Shown here piece after piece: positions 46,059 through 54,539 of a stretch of DNA of 64,000 nucleotides. The DNA comes from Allobosea caraganae (GTDB lineage: Bacteria > Pseudomonadota > Alphaproteobacteria > Rhizobiales > Beijerinckiaceae), in the NCBI RefSeq assembly GCF_003351345.1, contig NZ_QQTO01000021.1:186001-250000 (forward strand), written 5' to 3'. Both the position numbers and the translations under genes were made by a program. A model generated the notes under the pieces. That model was not told the origin of the DNA. It worked only from the letters and a program-made list of their open reading frames with translations, and ran no database searches. Numbering within the stretch: position 1 is the stretch's first letter; each line of letters opens with the position of its first letter.

Positions 46059-47537
46059 ATGACCACCACCAAGCCTGCGGCCGACAAGGTCGTCATCTGC
46101 GTCTTCGACGGCCTGCGCCCGGACTTCATCACGCCGGAGCAGACGCCGAACCTCGCCCGCTTCGCCGGGCAGAGCACCTGGTTCCGCGAGGCGCGCAGCG
46201 TCTTCCCGTCGATGACCCGCGTCGCCACGACCTCGATCGCCACCGGCGCGCCGCCGCGCGTGCATGGCATCATGGGCAATGCCTTCCTGTTTCCCGAGGT
46301 CACGCGCGAGCATGTGCTCGACCTCGGCCGGGCCGACGACATTGCGCTGGCGGAAGAGAAGACCGGGGGCCGCTTCGTCGAGGCCGAGAGTTTTGGCGAC
46401 GTGCTGGCCCAGGCCGGCAAGAAACTCGCCGTCGTCCATACCGGCTCGGCCGGTTCGGCCTATCTGATCAACCCGTCCGTCCGAGCGAACGGGCACTGGA
46501 CCTTTTCGATCTTCGGGCGCGACCACACGCGGACACCGGAGGCGGTCGACGAGGTGATCGCGCGCTTCGGGCCACTGCCGCCGCGCACCCTGCCGCGCTT
46601 CGAGGAGACCGACTATGCCGAACAGGTCTTCCGCGAGCATGTGCTGGAGACGCTGAAGCCGGATGTCGCGCTGGTCTGGTTCAACGAGCCCGACACCTCC
46701 TTCCACTATCGCTTCCTCGGCTCGCCGGAGACGCTGAGCGTGCTCAAGCATGTCGATGCCGCCTTCGGACGCATCCTCGACTGGGTCGCGGCGCAGCCCG
46801 ATGCCGAGCGCTATGCGGTGGTCGCCGCCTCCGACCATGGCCAGATTTCGAGCAGCGATGCGCTCGACCTCGCCGGCCTGATCAATGCGCAGGGCCATGC
46901 CGGCCGCCGCGCCGCCGAGCGGGTGCTCGAAGGCGCGAGCTTCGCCATGACCGGCGGCAACATGGGCGAGATCCGCATCCTCGAGGGTGGCATTGAGAGG
47001 CGCGATGCGATCGCGGCCTGGCTGCGCGAGCAGGACCTGCTCGGCATGCTGTTCTCGGCGGCGCGCAACGAGGTCGAGGGCGAGGTCGAGGGCAGCTTCG
47101 CGCTGCCGCTGGTCGATCTCGGCCATCGCCGCCAGCCCGACATGGTCTATGTGCTGCGCTCCGGCAACGAGGCCGACGCCTACGGCAATCCCGGCCTCGG
47201 CCTGATCACCAAGGGCGACGTCCCGGTCGGCGGCGGCATGCATGGCGGCCTGAACCGCTACGAGCTCAATACGGTCCTGATGGTGCAGGGCGAGGGCTTC
47301 GAGGCGGGCCGCACCGAATCCGGCCCGAGCGGCATCATCGACATCGCCCCGACCGTGCTCGGCCTGCTCGGGCTTGCGCCGGCCGCCAGCATGGTCGGCC
47401 ATTCATTGGCGAGCGCGAATGGACTGGAACTGCGCCCGCGCAGCTTCGAGGCGGGGGCGGGCGGCTTCCGTCAGATGCTCGACATCGTCGACCGCGGCGG
47501 CGCCCGCTTCGTGGTGCAGGGCGGCCGCGCAGCTTAA
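46059..47537 (+). CDS. alkaline-phosphatase-superfamily phosphodiesterase (NPP-like)
   Basis: A 492-residue type I phosphodiesterase/nucleotide pyrophosphatase-like protein. Metal- and nucleophile-site motifs are visible: VFDGLRPDF, FPSMTRVATTS (Thr as nucleophile), NEPDTSFHY, ASDHGQ and GGMHGG. There is no signal peptide, so it is probably cytoplasmic. It is the last gene of the operon that begins with phosphonate monoester hydrolase. The two hydrolases belong to the same superfamily but to different branches, which suggests two ester bonds or two substrate classes are handled after import. Confidence 0.9.
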   Translation: MTTTKPAADKVVICVFDGLRPDFITPEQTPNLARFAGQSTWFREARSVFPSMTRVATTSIATGAPPRVHGIMGNAFLFPEVTREHVLDLGRADDIALAEEKTGGRFVEAESFGDVLAQAGKKLAVVHTGSAGSAYLINPSVRANGHWTFSIFGRDHTRTPEAVDEVIARFGPLPPRTLPRFEETDYAEQVFREHVLETLKPDVALVWFNEPDTSFHYRFLGSPETLSVLKHVDAAFGRILDWVAAQPDAERYAVVAASDHGQISSSDALDLAGLINAQGHAGRRAAERVLEGASFAMTGGNMGEIRILEGGIERRDAIAAWLREQDLLGMLFSAARNEVEGEVEGSFALPLVDLGHRRQPDMVYVLRSGNEADAYGNPGLGLITKGDVPVGGGMHGGLNRYELNTVLMVQGEGFEAGRTESGPSGIIDIAPTVLGLLGLAPAASMVGHSLASANGLELRPRSFEAGAGGFRQMLDIVDRGGARFVVQGGRAA

Positions 47538-47540
47538 GCC

Positions 47541-47557
47541 CGAGGCGGAGCGCCTCG
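47541..47557. terminator. short hairpin between convergent genes
   Basis: CGAGGCG-GAG-CGCCTCG lies directly between the phosphodiesterase stop (47537) and the end of the convergent lipoprotein gene (47561). The T-tract is weak, so this is a tentative bidirectional terminator. Confidence 0.45.
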
Positions 47558-47560
47558 CCC

Positions 47561-47836
47561 TTACTCGGCCTCTTCGGCCGAGGGAGCAGGGGCGCGGCCA
47601 CGGGCGGGGCCGGCAGGAGGGGCTGGTGCCGCCGAGCCGGCGCGGGCCTGGTCCAGGCATTGCGCCATCTCGGGCGAGCCGACCAGCATGCCGCGGCCCT
47701 GGCAGCGCTGGCTCGATTCGACGAGGTCGCCGGTCGGCCGCCGCTCCGAGGACGGGGAGGAGGAGAACATGGACGAGACTGTGGAGCAGCCGCCCAGGAG
47801 CACGACCGCAGCCGCCGCAGCAATCAAACGCATCAA
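47561..47836 (-). CDS. small putative lipoprotein
   Basis: A 91-residue protein with a lipoprotein signal: hydrophobic residues 4-15 and lipobox LLGGC, so it is probably lipid-modified and exported. The mature part begins Ser-rich, then has ESSQRCQGRGMLVGSPEMAQCLD, and ends in a Pro/Ala-rich tail. The central motif matches the neighbouring lipoprotein at 47942-48325, so the two are paralogues. No function is known to me. Confidence 0.7.
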   Translation of the reverse strand: MMRLIAAAAAVVLLGGCSTVSSMFSSSPSSERRPTGDLVESSQRCQGRGMLVGSPEMAQCLDQARAGSAAPAPPAGPARGRAPAPSAEEAE

Positions 47837-47941
47837 TCAATCCCCATTACGCAAGTGAATCCCCGCGCCATGGTGCGGAATGAGCGGCGCGATTTCAATG
47901 GGTTGTCGTCGCTGCGCCGCAGCGAGACGGCGCGCGCGCCT

Positions 47942-48325
47942 TCAGAACGACGAGCAGGCCTGGTTCGAGCGGGTCACGGTGGTGTTGCCGGCCGTCGTCG
48001 TGGTCTGGTTCGTGGTGCAGTTCATCGGCTGGGCCGGTGCCGGCGTGGCCGCAGGCTGGCTGCCCTGGGTGCGGTTGAAGTCCTTCCAGTTCTGGTCTTC
48101 GCGCCTCTGCCAGTCGCGCTCCTGGGCCGCGGCCCGATCAGCGTCGGCGGAGCGGGAGGCGGCGGCGGTGTCCATGCATTGCGCCAGCTCCGGCGAGCCG
48201 GCAGCGAAGCCGAGGTTCTGGCATTGCTGGCTTTCGGCGATGAGGTCCCTGCGGCGCTGTCCCTCGGGTGAAACGCACCCGGTCAAAACAAGTGCGGTGG
48301 CGATCAGGGGAAGCAGCAGGCGCAT
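47942..48325 (-). CDS. small putative lipoprotein
   Basis: A 127-residue protein with signal and lipobox (LVLTGC, cysteine at 17). ESQQCQNLGFAAGSPELAQCMD follows, the same cysteine-bearing motif as the adjacent smaller lipoprotein. The mature part continues with a charged Arg/Asp-rich helix and a Thr/Asn-rich C-terminal end containing two further cysteines. Four mature cysteines besides the lipobox could form disulfides. Function unknown; cell-envelope location inferred from the lipobox. Confidence 0.75.
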   Translation of the reverse strand: MRLLLPLIATALVLTGCVSPEGQRRRDLIAESQQCQNLGFAAGSPELAQCMDTAAASRSADADRAAAQERDWQRREDQNWKDFNRTQGSQPAATPAPAQPMNCTTNQTTTTAGNTTVTRSNQACSSF

Positions 48326-48417
48326 AGGCGAAGTCCTTGTGGAAGTCCTGAACCCTACACGGCTCCAGCGGCTTTGCCACGGGGGGTCGCTTGTCTGCGT
48401 GCCGGATTTTGAAATGC

Positions 48418-48452
48418 GAAGGGCCGGCGCATCGGGGATGCGCCGGCCCTTC
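48418..48452 (-). terminator. hairpin terminator after the PotABC-like operon
   Basis: A perfect 16-base stem with a three-base loop (GAAGGGCCGGCGCATC and its complement) lies 21 bases after the stop of the last permease gene. The trailing GCATTTCAAAATCC is only moderately T-rich. Confidence 0.7.
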
Positions 48453-48472
48453 CATTGGTACTTGTCGTCGGC

Positions 48473-49303
48473 TCAGCGCTTGGCGCGGGCGACGATCTGC
48501 GTCGGGTTGACGAAGCGCAGCGCGATCACCAGCCAGATCAGCGTCGTCACCATGTAGACCACGGCCATCGCGTCGATCGACTGCACGGCGCGGACGCCGG
48601 CGGCGAAGACTGCGTAGTAGAGCGCCACCACCAGCGTCTGGCTGGTCGGGCCGGCCGTCAGGAAGGTCAGCTCGAACATCGCGATGGTGCGGACCAGCAC
48701 CAGGAGCAGCGCCGCCAGGATGCCGGGCATGAGCAGCGGCAGCAGGACGTGGATGAAGAGCTTGAAGGTGTTGGCGCCGAAGACCCGCGCCGCGGCCTCG
48801 ATCTTCGTGTCGATCTGCTCGATGAACGGGATCATCACCAGGATGACGAAGGGCACGGTCGGCACGAGGTTGGCGAGCACGACGCCGGACATGCTGCCGG
48901 CGAGGTTGAGCCGGTAGAGCACCGTCGCCAGCGGGATGCCGAAGGTGATCGGCGGCACCAGCAGCGGCAGCAGGAAGAGCAGCATCACCAGCTTCTTGCC
49001 GGGGAAGTCGCGGCGGGCCAGGGCATAGGCGGCGGGCACGCCGAGCAGGCCTGAGAACAGCACCACCAGGAAGACGATCTGGAAGGTGACGCTGAGCACG
49101 TCGCCGAGCTGGAACTCGGCCCAGGCGGCGGAGTACCAGCGCGTCGTCCAGCCGGCCGGCAGCCAGGTGCCGAGCCAGCGCGTGGCGAAGGAGCTCGTGA
49201 CCACGGTCGCGATCATGCCGAGCAGGTTGAGCAGGAAGAAGCCGATCAGGAACCAGTTGGCGGCGGCCCAGAGCTTCGTGGAGAGACGGGTATCGGCAAC
49301 CAT
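48473..49303 (-). CDS. ABC transporter permease (PotC-like)
   Basis: A 276-residue permease of the spermidine/putrescine/iron-type group. About six helices and an EAA-loop segment (AARVFGANTFKLFIHVLLPLLMPG) are visible. It is the last gene of a three-gene ATPase-permease-permease operon. No binding-protein gene is attached. Confidence 0.9.
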   Translation of the reverse strand: MVADTRLSTKLWAAANWFLIGFFLLNLLGMIATVVTSSFATRWLGTWLPAGWTTRWYSAAWAEFQLGDVLSVTFQIVFLVVLFSGLLGVPAAYALARRDFPGKKLVMLLFLLPLLVPPITFGIPLATVLYRLNLAGSMSGVVLANLVPTVPFVILVMIPFIEQIDTKIEAAARVFGANTFKLFIHVLLPLLMPGILAALLLVLVRTIAMFELTFLTAGPTSQTLVVALYYAVFAAGVRAVQSIDAMAVVYMVTTLIWLVIALRFVNPTQIVARAKR

Positions 49304-49308
49304 GTGGC

Positions 49309-50205
49309 TCAGCCCTTTCCGCCGCCGGCCGGACCGCGATAGAGCATGCCGCGCGCGGCAAGCACCAGAACGACGATCGCGAGCTGGACGAGGCCCATGA
49401 TCATCGCGACTGCGGATGCCATGGAGTAATCATATTCCTCGAAGGCCGCCTGATAGGCCGCGATCGAGATCACCCGGGTCGGACCCGCCGGCGCGCCGAG
49501 CAGCACGGCGGAGGGGAAGACCGAGAAGGCCTGCACGAAGGACAGGCAGAAGGTGATCGCGAGGCCCGGCAGCAGCAGCGGGAAGAGGATGTTCTTGAAG
49601 CGCTCCCAGGGACCCGCGCCCAGCGTCGCACCCGCCTGTTCCAGCGCCGGGTCGATGCCGGTGAGGTAGGAGAGCGTCAGCAGGAAGGTGAAGGGGAAGC
49701 CGGTGATGACCAGCGAGAGCATCACGCCCCAGTAATTGTGCAGGAGCTTGATCGGCGTCGAGATCAGCCCGATCGTCATCAGGGTGCGGTTGAACCAGCC
49801 TTGCGGTCCCAGATAGTTCAGCAGGCCCTCGGCGACGAGCACGGTGCCGAGCGTGATCGGGATCACCAGCAGCGTGGTCAGCAGGCGCTGGTGCTTCATC
49901 AGGCGGACGCGGAAGGCGATCGGCACCGCCAGCACCAGCGTGGCGATGGTGACGGGCAGAGCGAGCCAGAGCGTCGTCGCGATCGTGCCGTACAGGAACG
50001 AATCCGAGAAGAAGCGGGTGTAGTTGGCGAAGGCGTTGCCCGCCTTCGGCGTGAAGGACAGGAACAGCCCGTACAGGAACGGGTAGATGAACAGCGCCAC
50101 GACGAAGAGCGCCGCCGGCAGGACCAGCATGGTCAGGCCGTCGAGCCCGCGCGCGGCGAGCCTCTGTTTCAGGGGAATGGCGTTGACCGCCTCGACGGAG
50201 CTCAT
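49309..50205 (-). CDS. ABC transporter permease (PotB-like)
   Basis: A 298-residue permease with about six helices and the EAA-loop segment QAGATLGAGPWERFKNILFPLLLPG. ATG 50205 overlaps the ATPase gene stop (ATGA) and removes a long read-through N-terminus. It pairs with the PotC-like permease whose start lies five bases after its stop. Confidence 0.9.
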   Translation of the reverse strand: MSSVEAVNAIPLKQRLAARGLDGLTMLVLPAALFVVALFIYPFLYGLFLSFTPKAGNAFANYTRFFSDSFLYGTIATTLWLALPVTIATLVLAVPIAFRVRLMKHQRLLTTLLVIPITLGTVLVAEGLLNYLGPQGWFNRTLMTIGLISTPIKLLHNYWGVMLSLVITGFPFTFLLTLSYLTGIDPALEQAGATLGAGPWERFKNILFPLLLPGLAITFCLSFVQAFSVFPSAVLLGAPAGPTRVISIAAYQAAFEEYDYSMASAVAMIMGLVQLAIVVLVLAARGMLYRGPAGGGKG

Positions 50206-51278
50206 GCCTTGCCCCCGGTGAAGACGAGCACGCGGTCGGGATCGGCGCCGAGCGTGACGGTGGCGCCGGGCTGGAGCTTCTGCTCGGCAAGGAAGGAGAG
50301 GCTGGTGCCGTCCTCCATCTTGGCGAAGCCGACGAACTCGCGGCCGCGGAACTCGGTCGAGACCAGGTTGGCGACGAGGCCGCTCTGGCCAGGCGCGTTC
50401 GGGTGCAGGTCTTCTGGCCGGATCGCGACCCAGGCGCTCTGCCCGACGGCGACGCTCTCGCGGACGCGGCCGGTCACGGTCGCGCCGCCAATGGCGATCT
50501 GGGCCGTGCCGCCGTTGACGGCGGTGACCTTGCCGGCAACCGTGTTGCGGAAGCCCATGAACTCGGCGACGTCGAGATGGTCGGGCCGGGAGAACAGGTC
50601 TTCGGGCGTGCCGACCTGCCGAACCACGCCTTCGCGCATCACGACGATGCGGTCGGCGAGCGAGAGCGCCTCTTCCTGGTCGTGCGTCACGTAGATCGTG
50701 GTGGCGCCGAGCGTGTTGTGGATGCGGCGGATCTCGGCGCGCATCTCGAGGCGCAGCTTGGCGTCGAGGTTGGAGAGCGGCTCGTCCATCAGCACGAGCG
50801 GCGGCTCGACGACGATGGCGCGGGCGATCGCGACGCGCTGCTGCTGGCCGCCCGAGAGCTGGCCGGGCAGCTTCTCGGTCTGGCCCTGCAGGTGCACCAG
50901 GGCGGCCGCCTCGGCGACGCGCCGGTCGGCCTCGGCCTTGGGCACGCCGCGCATCTTCAGGCCGAAGCCGATGTTCTTGTTCACGCTCATATGCGGGAAC
51001 AGGGCGTAGTTCTGGAAGACCATGCCGAAGCCGCGCTCTTCCGGGCGCAGCTGGTCGATGCGCTTGTCGTCGAGCCAGATGCCGCCGCCGGTCGCGGGCA
51101 GCAGCCCGGCGATCAGGTTCAGCGTCGTCGACTTGCCGCAACCGGACGGGCCTAGCAGGGCGATGAACTCGCCCTTGGTGATCGTCAGTGAGACCTCTTT
51201 CAGCGCGTTGAAGCTGCCGAAATCGCGACTGAGTTTGTCGAGCTTGAGCTCGCGAAAGTTCGCTGCGTGAATCGTCAT
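50202..51278 (-). CDS. ABC transporter ATP-binding protein (PotA-like)
   Basis: A 358-residue ATPase. The nucleotide-binding domain has Walker [11 protein letters not shown], signature LSGGQQQR, Walker [12 protein letters not shown] and the switch [10 protein letters not shown]-terminal TOBE-type regulatory domain follows (about 240-358, [14 protein letters not shown]). ATG 51278 starts the canonical domain; the long open frame upstream has no better start. It is the first full-length gene of the operon, preceded by a possible 21-codon leader and a GntR operator. Confidence 0.93.
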   Translation of the reverse strand: MTIHAANFRELKLDKLSRDFGSFNALKEVSLTITKGEFIALLGPSGCGKSTTLNLIAGLLPATGGGIWLDDKRIDQLRPEERGFGMVFQNYALFPHMSVNKNIGFGLKMRGVPKAEADRRVAEAAALVHLQGQTEKLPGQLSGGQQQRVAIARAIVVEPPLVLMDEPLSNLDAKLRLEMRAEIRRIHNTLGATTIYVTHDQEEALSLADRIVVMREGVVRQVGTPEDLFSRPDHLDVAEFMGFRNTVAGKVTAVNGGTAQIAIGGATVTGRVRESVAVGQSAWVAIRPEDLHPNAPGQSGLVANLVSTEFRGREFVGFAKMEDGTSLSFLAEQKLQPGATVTLGADPDRVLVFTGGKA

Positions 51279-51378
51279 GGGGCCACGTGGTTGGAGCGGA
51301 CGTTGGTGACGTGCCGGGACTGGCGATGAGGGAACAGGCCGGTTGGAGCCTGGCCGGTTTGGTAGCTGTATAGCCGAG

Positions 51379-51444
51379 TTAATTGCGCTTGGCGTCGCCG
51401 ATTTCGTCAGGCGGAGTGGCCTTGAGCGGCTTGTTCTGAGCCAT
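51379..51444 (-). CDS. possible 21-residue leader peptide
   Basis: A very short open frame begins with ATG at 51444 behind GGAGGGG, about the strongest ribosome binding site in the region. It encodes 21 hydrophilic residues (MAQNKPLKATPPDE... ending AKRN, TAA stop). It lies in the 5' leader between the GntR operator and the PotA-like gene. It could be a small protein or a translated leader that influences the operon. No homologue is known to me. Confidence 0.4.
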   Translation of the reverse strand: MAQNKPLKATPPDEIGDAKRN

Positions 51445-51549
51445 GGTTTCCCCTCCTGGCGATCGGATGTCGCCTTTTCGGTGTTCGTTCGCGGATCGTC
51501 TCGAAGCCTCGCCTGCGCGCATTCTCCGGAGCGATTCACGTCACGGCGG

Positions 51550-51590
51550 TTGACGTCGTGATGTGCTGATAAGTATGCTAGTATACTAGT
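51550..51590 (+). promoter_or_regulatory. gntR promoter with overlapping operator
   Basis: TTGACG (51550-51555) and TATGCT (51574-51579) are 18 bases apart and face gntR. The perfect palindrome CTAGTATACTAG (51578-51589) covers the -10 and the likely start of transcription. It also lies upstream of the divergent PotABC-like operon, so one site may control both directions. Confidence 0.6.
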
Positions 51591-51606
51591 GAACGAGGGC
51601 GTTGCA

Positions 51607-52296
51607 ATGGCCATTTCCGCTGCTCGCCAGGGCACCGACCAGATCCACCGCGCCCTGCGCGCCGACATCCTCAATGCGGCTCTGCTTCCGGGCGAGGCGA
51701 TGTCCGAGGCGCGCATGGCGGTGCAGTTCGGCGTCAGCCGCACGCCGGTGCGCGAGGCCTTCAAGCGGCTGGTCGAAGAGGGCTTTCTGGTGGTCGTGCC
51801 GCAGGTCGGCACCTTCGTGGCGCCGATCGACCTCGCGGCGGTCTATGACAGCCAGTTCGTGCGCGAGACCCTGGAGTGCCGGACGGTGTCGCTCGCGGCC
51901 GAGCGAATCAATGCTGCCGGCAAGGCGGCGCTCGACAACCTGATCGCGCAGCAGCGCATGGCGCTGAAGGCCGGCGACCGGCCGAACTTCTTCCGGCTCG
52001 ACGAAGATTTCCACACCGAATTGTCGCGGCTCTCCGGTCACCCTCTGGTCTGGAGCCTGATCGAGAGCGTCAAGGCGCAGCTCGACCGGGTGCGCTGCCT
52101 GTCGCTGGAGACGCCGTCCTGGTCGGACATGATCATGAGCCAGCACGAGGAGATCGCGGCCTGCGTCGGCGCCGGTGACGCGGCAGGAGCGGAGCGGGCG
52201 ATGCGGGCGCATCTGCGCACGGTGTTCGACGCGATCGAGGCGATCGCCCGCAACCATGTCGACGCCTTCGACAAGGGCGCGGCTGCAAACAAGTAG
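51607..52296 (+). CDS. GntR-family transcriptional regulator (FCD domain)
   Basis: A 229-residue regulator. The winged helix at about 10-75 (ARMAVQFGVSRTPVREAFKRL) and FCD domain (RETLECRTVSLAAERI, DEDFHTELSRLSGHPLV) are clear. ATG 51607 is chosen with GAGGGC seven bases upstream; an in-frame GTG at 51589 would overlap the operator. It is divergent from the PotABC-like operon and convergent with aapM (8 bases between stops). Confidence 0.9.
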   Translation: MAISAARQGTDQIHRALRADILNAALLPGEAMSEARMAVQFGVSRTPVREAFKRLVEEGFLVVVPQVGTFVAPIDLAAVYDSQFVRETLECRTVSLAAERINAAGKAALDNLIAQQRMALKAGDRPNFFRLDEDFHTELSRLSGHPLVWSLIESVKAQLDRVRCLSLETPSWSDMIMSQHEEIAACVGAGDAAGAERAMRAHLRTVFDAIEAIARNHVDAFDKGAAANK

Positions 52297-52304
52297 CTGG
52301 CCGG

Positions 52305-53348
52305 CTACCGGCGCCGGCTGCTCATTTCGATGTGCCGGCTCCAGCGCGAGAGCGCGAAGCAGATCAGCCAGTAGATCGTCCCGGAGAAGGCATAGGCCTC
52401 CATGTTCATGCCGACCCAGCTCGGATCGGCGAGCGAGGCTTGGGCGATGCCGAGCAGGTCGAGGATCGAGACCACGAGCACGAGCGTGGTGTTCTTGACC
52501 AGCGCGATGAACTCGTTGGTCATCGCCGGCAGCGAGATGCGCAGCGCCTGCGGCAGGACGATGAAGCCGGTCGCCTTCCAGTAGCCCAGGCCGAGCGCGG
52601 TCGCGGCCTCGCGCTGGCCGGCGGGCAGTGCCTGCAGGCCGCCGCGCACGGCCTCGGCCATATAGGCGGCGATGACGAAGCCGAGTCCGATCACGGCGCG
52701 CGCCAGCCTATCGATGCCGATGCCGCCGGGCATGATCAGCGGCAGCAGCAGCGAGGCCAGGAAGATCACCGCGATGATCGGCACGCCGCGCCAGAACTCG
52801 ATGAAGAGCACGCTGACCAGCCGGATCACCGGCAGCTCGGATTGGCGTCCGAGCGCGAAGGCGATGCCGAGCGGGATCGCGATCAGGCTCGAATAGATCG
52901 AGATGAACACGGTCAGCATCAGCCCGCCCCATTCGCGGGTCTCGACCGGCCTGAGGCTCAGCCCGCCGCCGAGCAGCCAGATGCCGAGCAAAGGCAGCAC
53001 GACCAGCGCGGCGAGGCCGAGCTTCAGGCGCAGGCGCGCGGGAGCGAAGACGATGGCGGCGCCGGCTAGCACGAAGATGATGCCGGCGAGGTTGACGCGC
53101 CAGCGCTCGTCGGGCGGGTAGAACCCGTACATGAACTGGCCGAAGCGGGCGCGCACGAAGACCCAGCAGGCGCCGCCGGCGGTGCAATCGTTGCGTGAGG
53201 TGCCAGACCAGCTTGCGTCGATCAGCGCCCAGCGGATCAGCGGCACGGCGATCCAGAGCACGAAGAGGCCGATGGCGAGGGTGAGCACGCCGGTTGCCGG
53301 CGTGCCGAACAGGCGGGTGCGCCAGCTTTGGGCGGCAGTGGCGCTCAT
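52305..53348 (-). CDS. aapM: general L-amino-acid ABC transporter permease (AapM)
   Basis: A 347-residue permease of the AapM/BztC group. An N-terminal helix is followed by the long periplasmic segment characteristic of this group (DASWSGTSRNDCTAGGACWVF), then a His/Gln-type permease core with the EAA-loop segment GQREAATALGLGYWKATGFI. It pairs with AapQ, encoded just upstream with a four-base overlap. Downstream, where aapP normally lies, there is instead a convergent gntR gene; no ATPase follows. Confidence 0.92.
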   Translation of the reverse strand: MSATAAQSWRTRLFGTPATGVLTLAIGLFVLWIAVPLIRWALIDASWSGTSRNDCTAGGACWVFVRARFGQFMYGFYPPDERWRVNLAGIIFVLAGAAIVFAPARLRLKLGLAALVVLPLLGIWLLGGGLSLRPVETREWGGLMLTVFISIYSSLIAIPLGIAFALGRQSELPVIRLVSVLFIEFWRGVPIIAVIFLASLLLPLIMPGGIGIDRLARAVIGLGFVIAAYMAEAVRGGLQALPAGQREAATALGLGYWKATGFIVLPQALRISLPAMTNEFIALVKNTTLVLVVSILDLLGIAQASLADPSWVGMNMEAYAFSGTIYWLICFALSRWSRHIEMSSRRR

Positions 53349-54508
53349 CGCGTCACCAGCGCGATCCTGGCATTGTACCAGTTCATGAAGGCGGAGACGG
53401 CAAGGCCGATCACCAGATAGACCGCCAGCGTCATCGCGATGATCTCGATCGCCTGGCCGGTATTGGTCAGGGCCGAGCCCATGAACAGGCTGACGATGTC
53501 AGGATAGGCGATGGCCGCGCCGAAGGACGAGTTCTTCAGCACGTTGAGGTACTGGTTGGTCATTGGCGGGACCATGATCCGCATCGCCTGCGGGATGGTG
53601 ACGAGGCGCAGGATCTGGGGGCGGCGCAGGCCGAGCGCCGAGGCCGCCTCGGTCTGGCCGTGCGGCACGGCCTGGATGCCGCCGCGGACGATCTCGGCGA
53701 TGAAGCCGGCGGTGTAGGTGACGAGCGCGGCGAGCAGCGCCACGAATTCGGGGATGACGACGAAGCCGCCGCGATAGTTGAAGCCGCGCAGCACCGGCAC
53801 GTCCCAACGCGTCGTCAGGCTGGCATAGGTCACGGCCAGGACCGGCACGAGGATGACGAGGACGAGGCCGATCGTCAGGACGGGTGCGTCCTGGCCGGTC
53901 CGCTCCTTGCGCAGCCGGGCCCAGCGCGCCACCAGCCATTGCGCCAGCCAGGCGAGCAGGATCGCCAGCAGGGCCCAGCGGAAGTTCGCCGGCGCATCGG
54001 GCAATGGGATGGTCAGCCCGCGGTTGTTCAGGAAGGCGACGCTGAAGACGCTGAGCGAGTCGCGCGGCGCCGGCAGGGCGGCGATGACGCCGAAATACCA
54101 GAACAGCACGAAGAACAGCAGCGGGATGTTGCGGACGAACTCGATATAGGCGCCGGCGATGGTCGAGAGCAGCCAATGCGAGGAGAGCCTGGCGATGCCG
54201 ACGACGAAGCCGAGCAGGGTGGCGAGCGCGATCGCGATCACCGTGACCAGCATGGTGTTGGCGACGCCGGCCCAGAACAGGCCCAAGATGTTGTCCTGCT
54301 GGGTATAGCCGGTGAGGACGAAGGGCACCTCGATGCCCGAGGTCCGCCAGAGGAAGTCGAAGCCCGAGGCGATGCCGGCCTTGACCATGTTCTCCGACGC
54401 GTTGCGTACGAAGTAGACGATCAGGCCGACGAGCCCGAGCAGCAGCGCGGCCTGGTAGAGCAGGCCGCGCACGCGCTTGTCGTTGATGAACGCGAGAGCC
54501 TTGTCCAA
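53345..54508 (-). CDS. aapQ: general L-amino-acid ABC transporter permease (AapQ)
   Basis: A 387-residue AapQ/BztB permease. About eight helices are predicted, with a long insertion between the first and later helices typical of Aap systems. The EAA-loop segment is GQTEAASALGLRRPQILRLVTIPQA. It lies 31 bases after the binding-protein gene and overlaps aapM by four bases. Confidence 0.93.
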   Translation of the reverse strand: MDKALAFINDKRVRGLLYQAALLLGLVGLIVYFVRNASENMVKAGIASGFDFLWRTSGIEVPFVLTGYTQQDNILGLFWAGVANTMLVTVIAIALATLLGFVVGIARLSSHWLLSTIAGAYIEFVRNIPLLFFVLFWYFGVIAALPAPRDSLSVFSVAFLNNRGLTIPLPDAPANFRWALLAILLAWLAQWLVARWARLRKERTGQDAPVLTIGLVLVILVPVLAVTYASLTTRWDVPVLRGFNYRGGFVVIPEFVALLAALVTYTAGFIAEIVRGGIQAVPHGQTEAASALGLRRPQILRLVTIPQAMRIMVPPMTNQYLNVLKNSSFGAAIAYPDIVSLFMGSALTNTGQAIEIIAMTLAVYLVIGLAVSAFMNWYNARIALVTR

Positions 54509-54539
54509 GGCGTCAGGCCTTCAGGCCAGCCTCAGGCTC

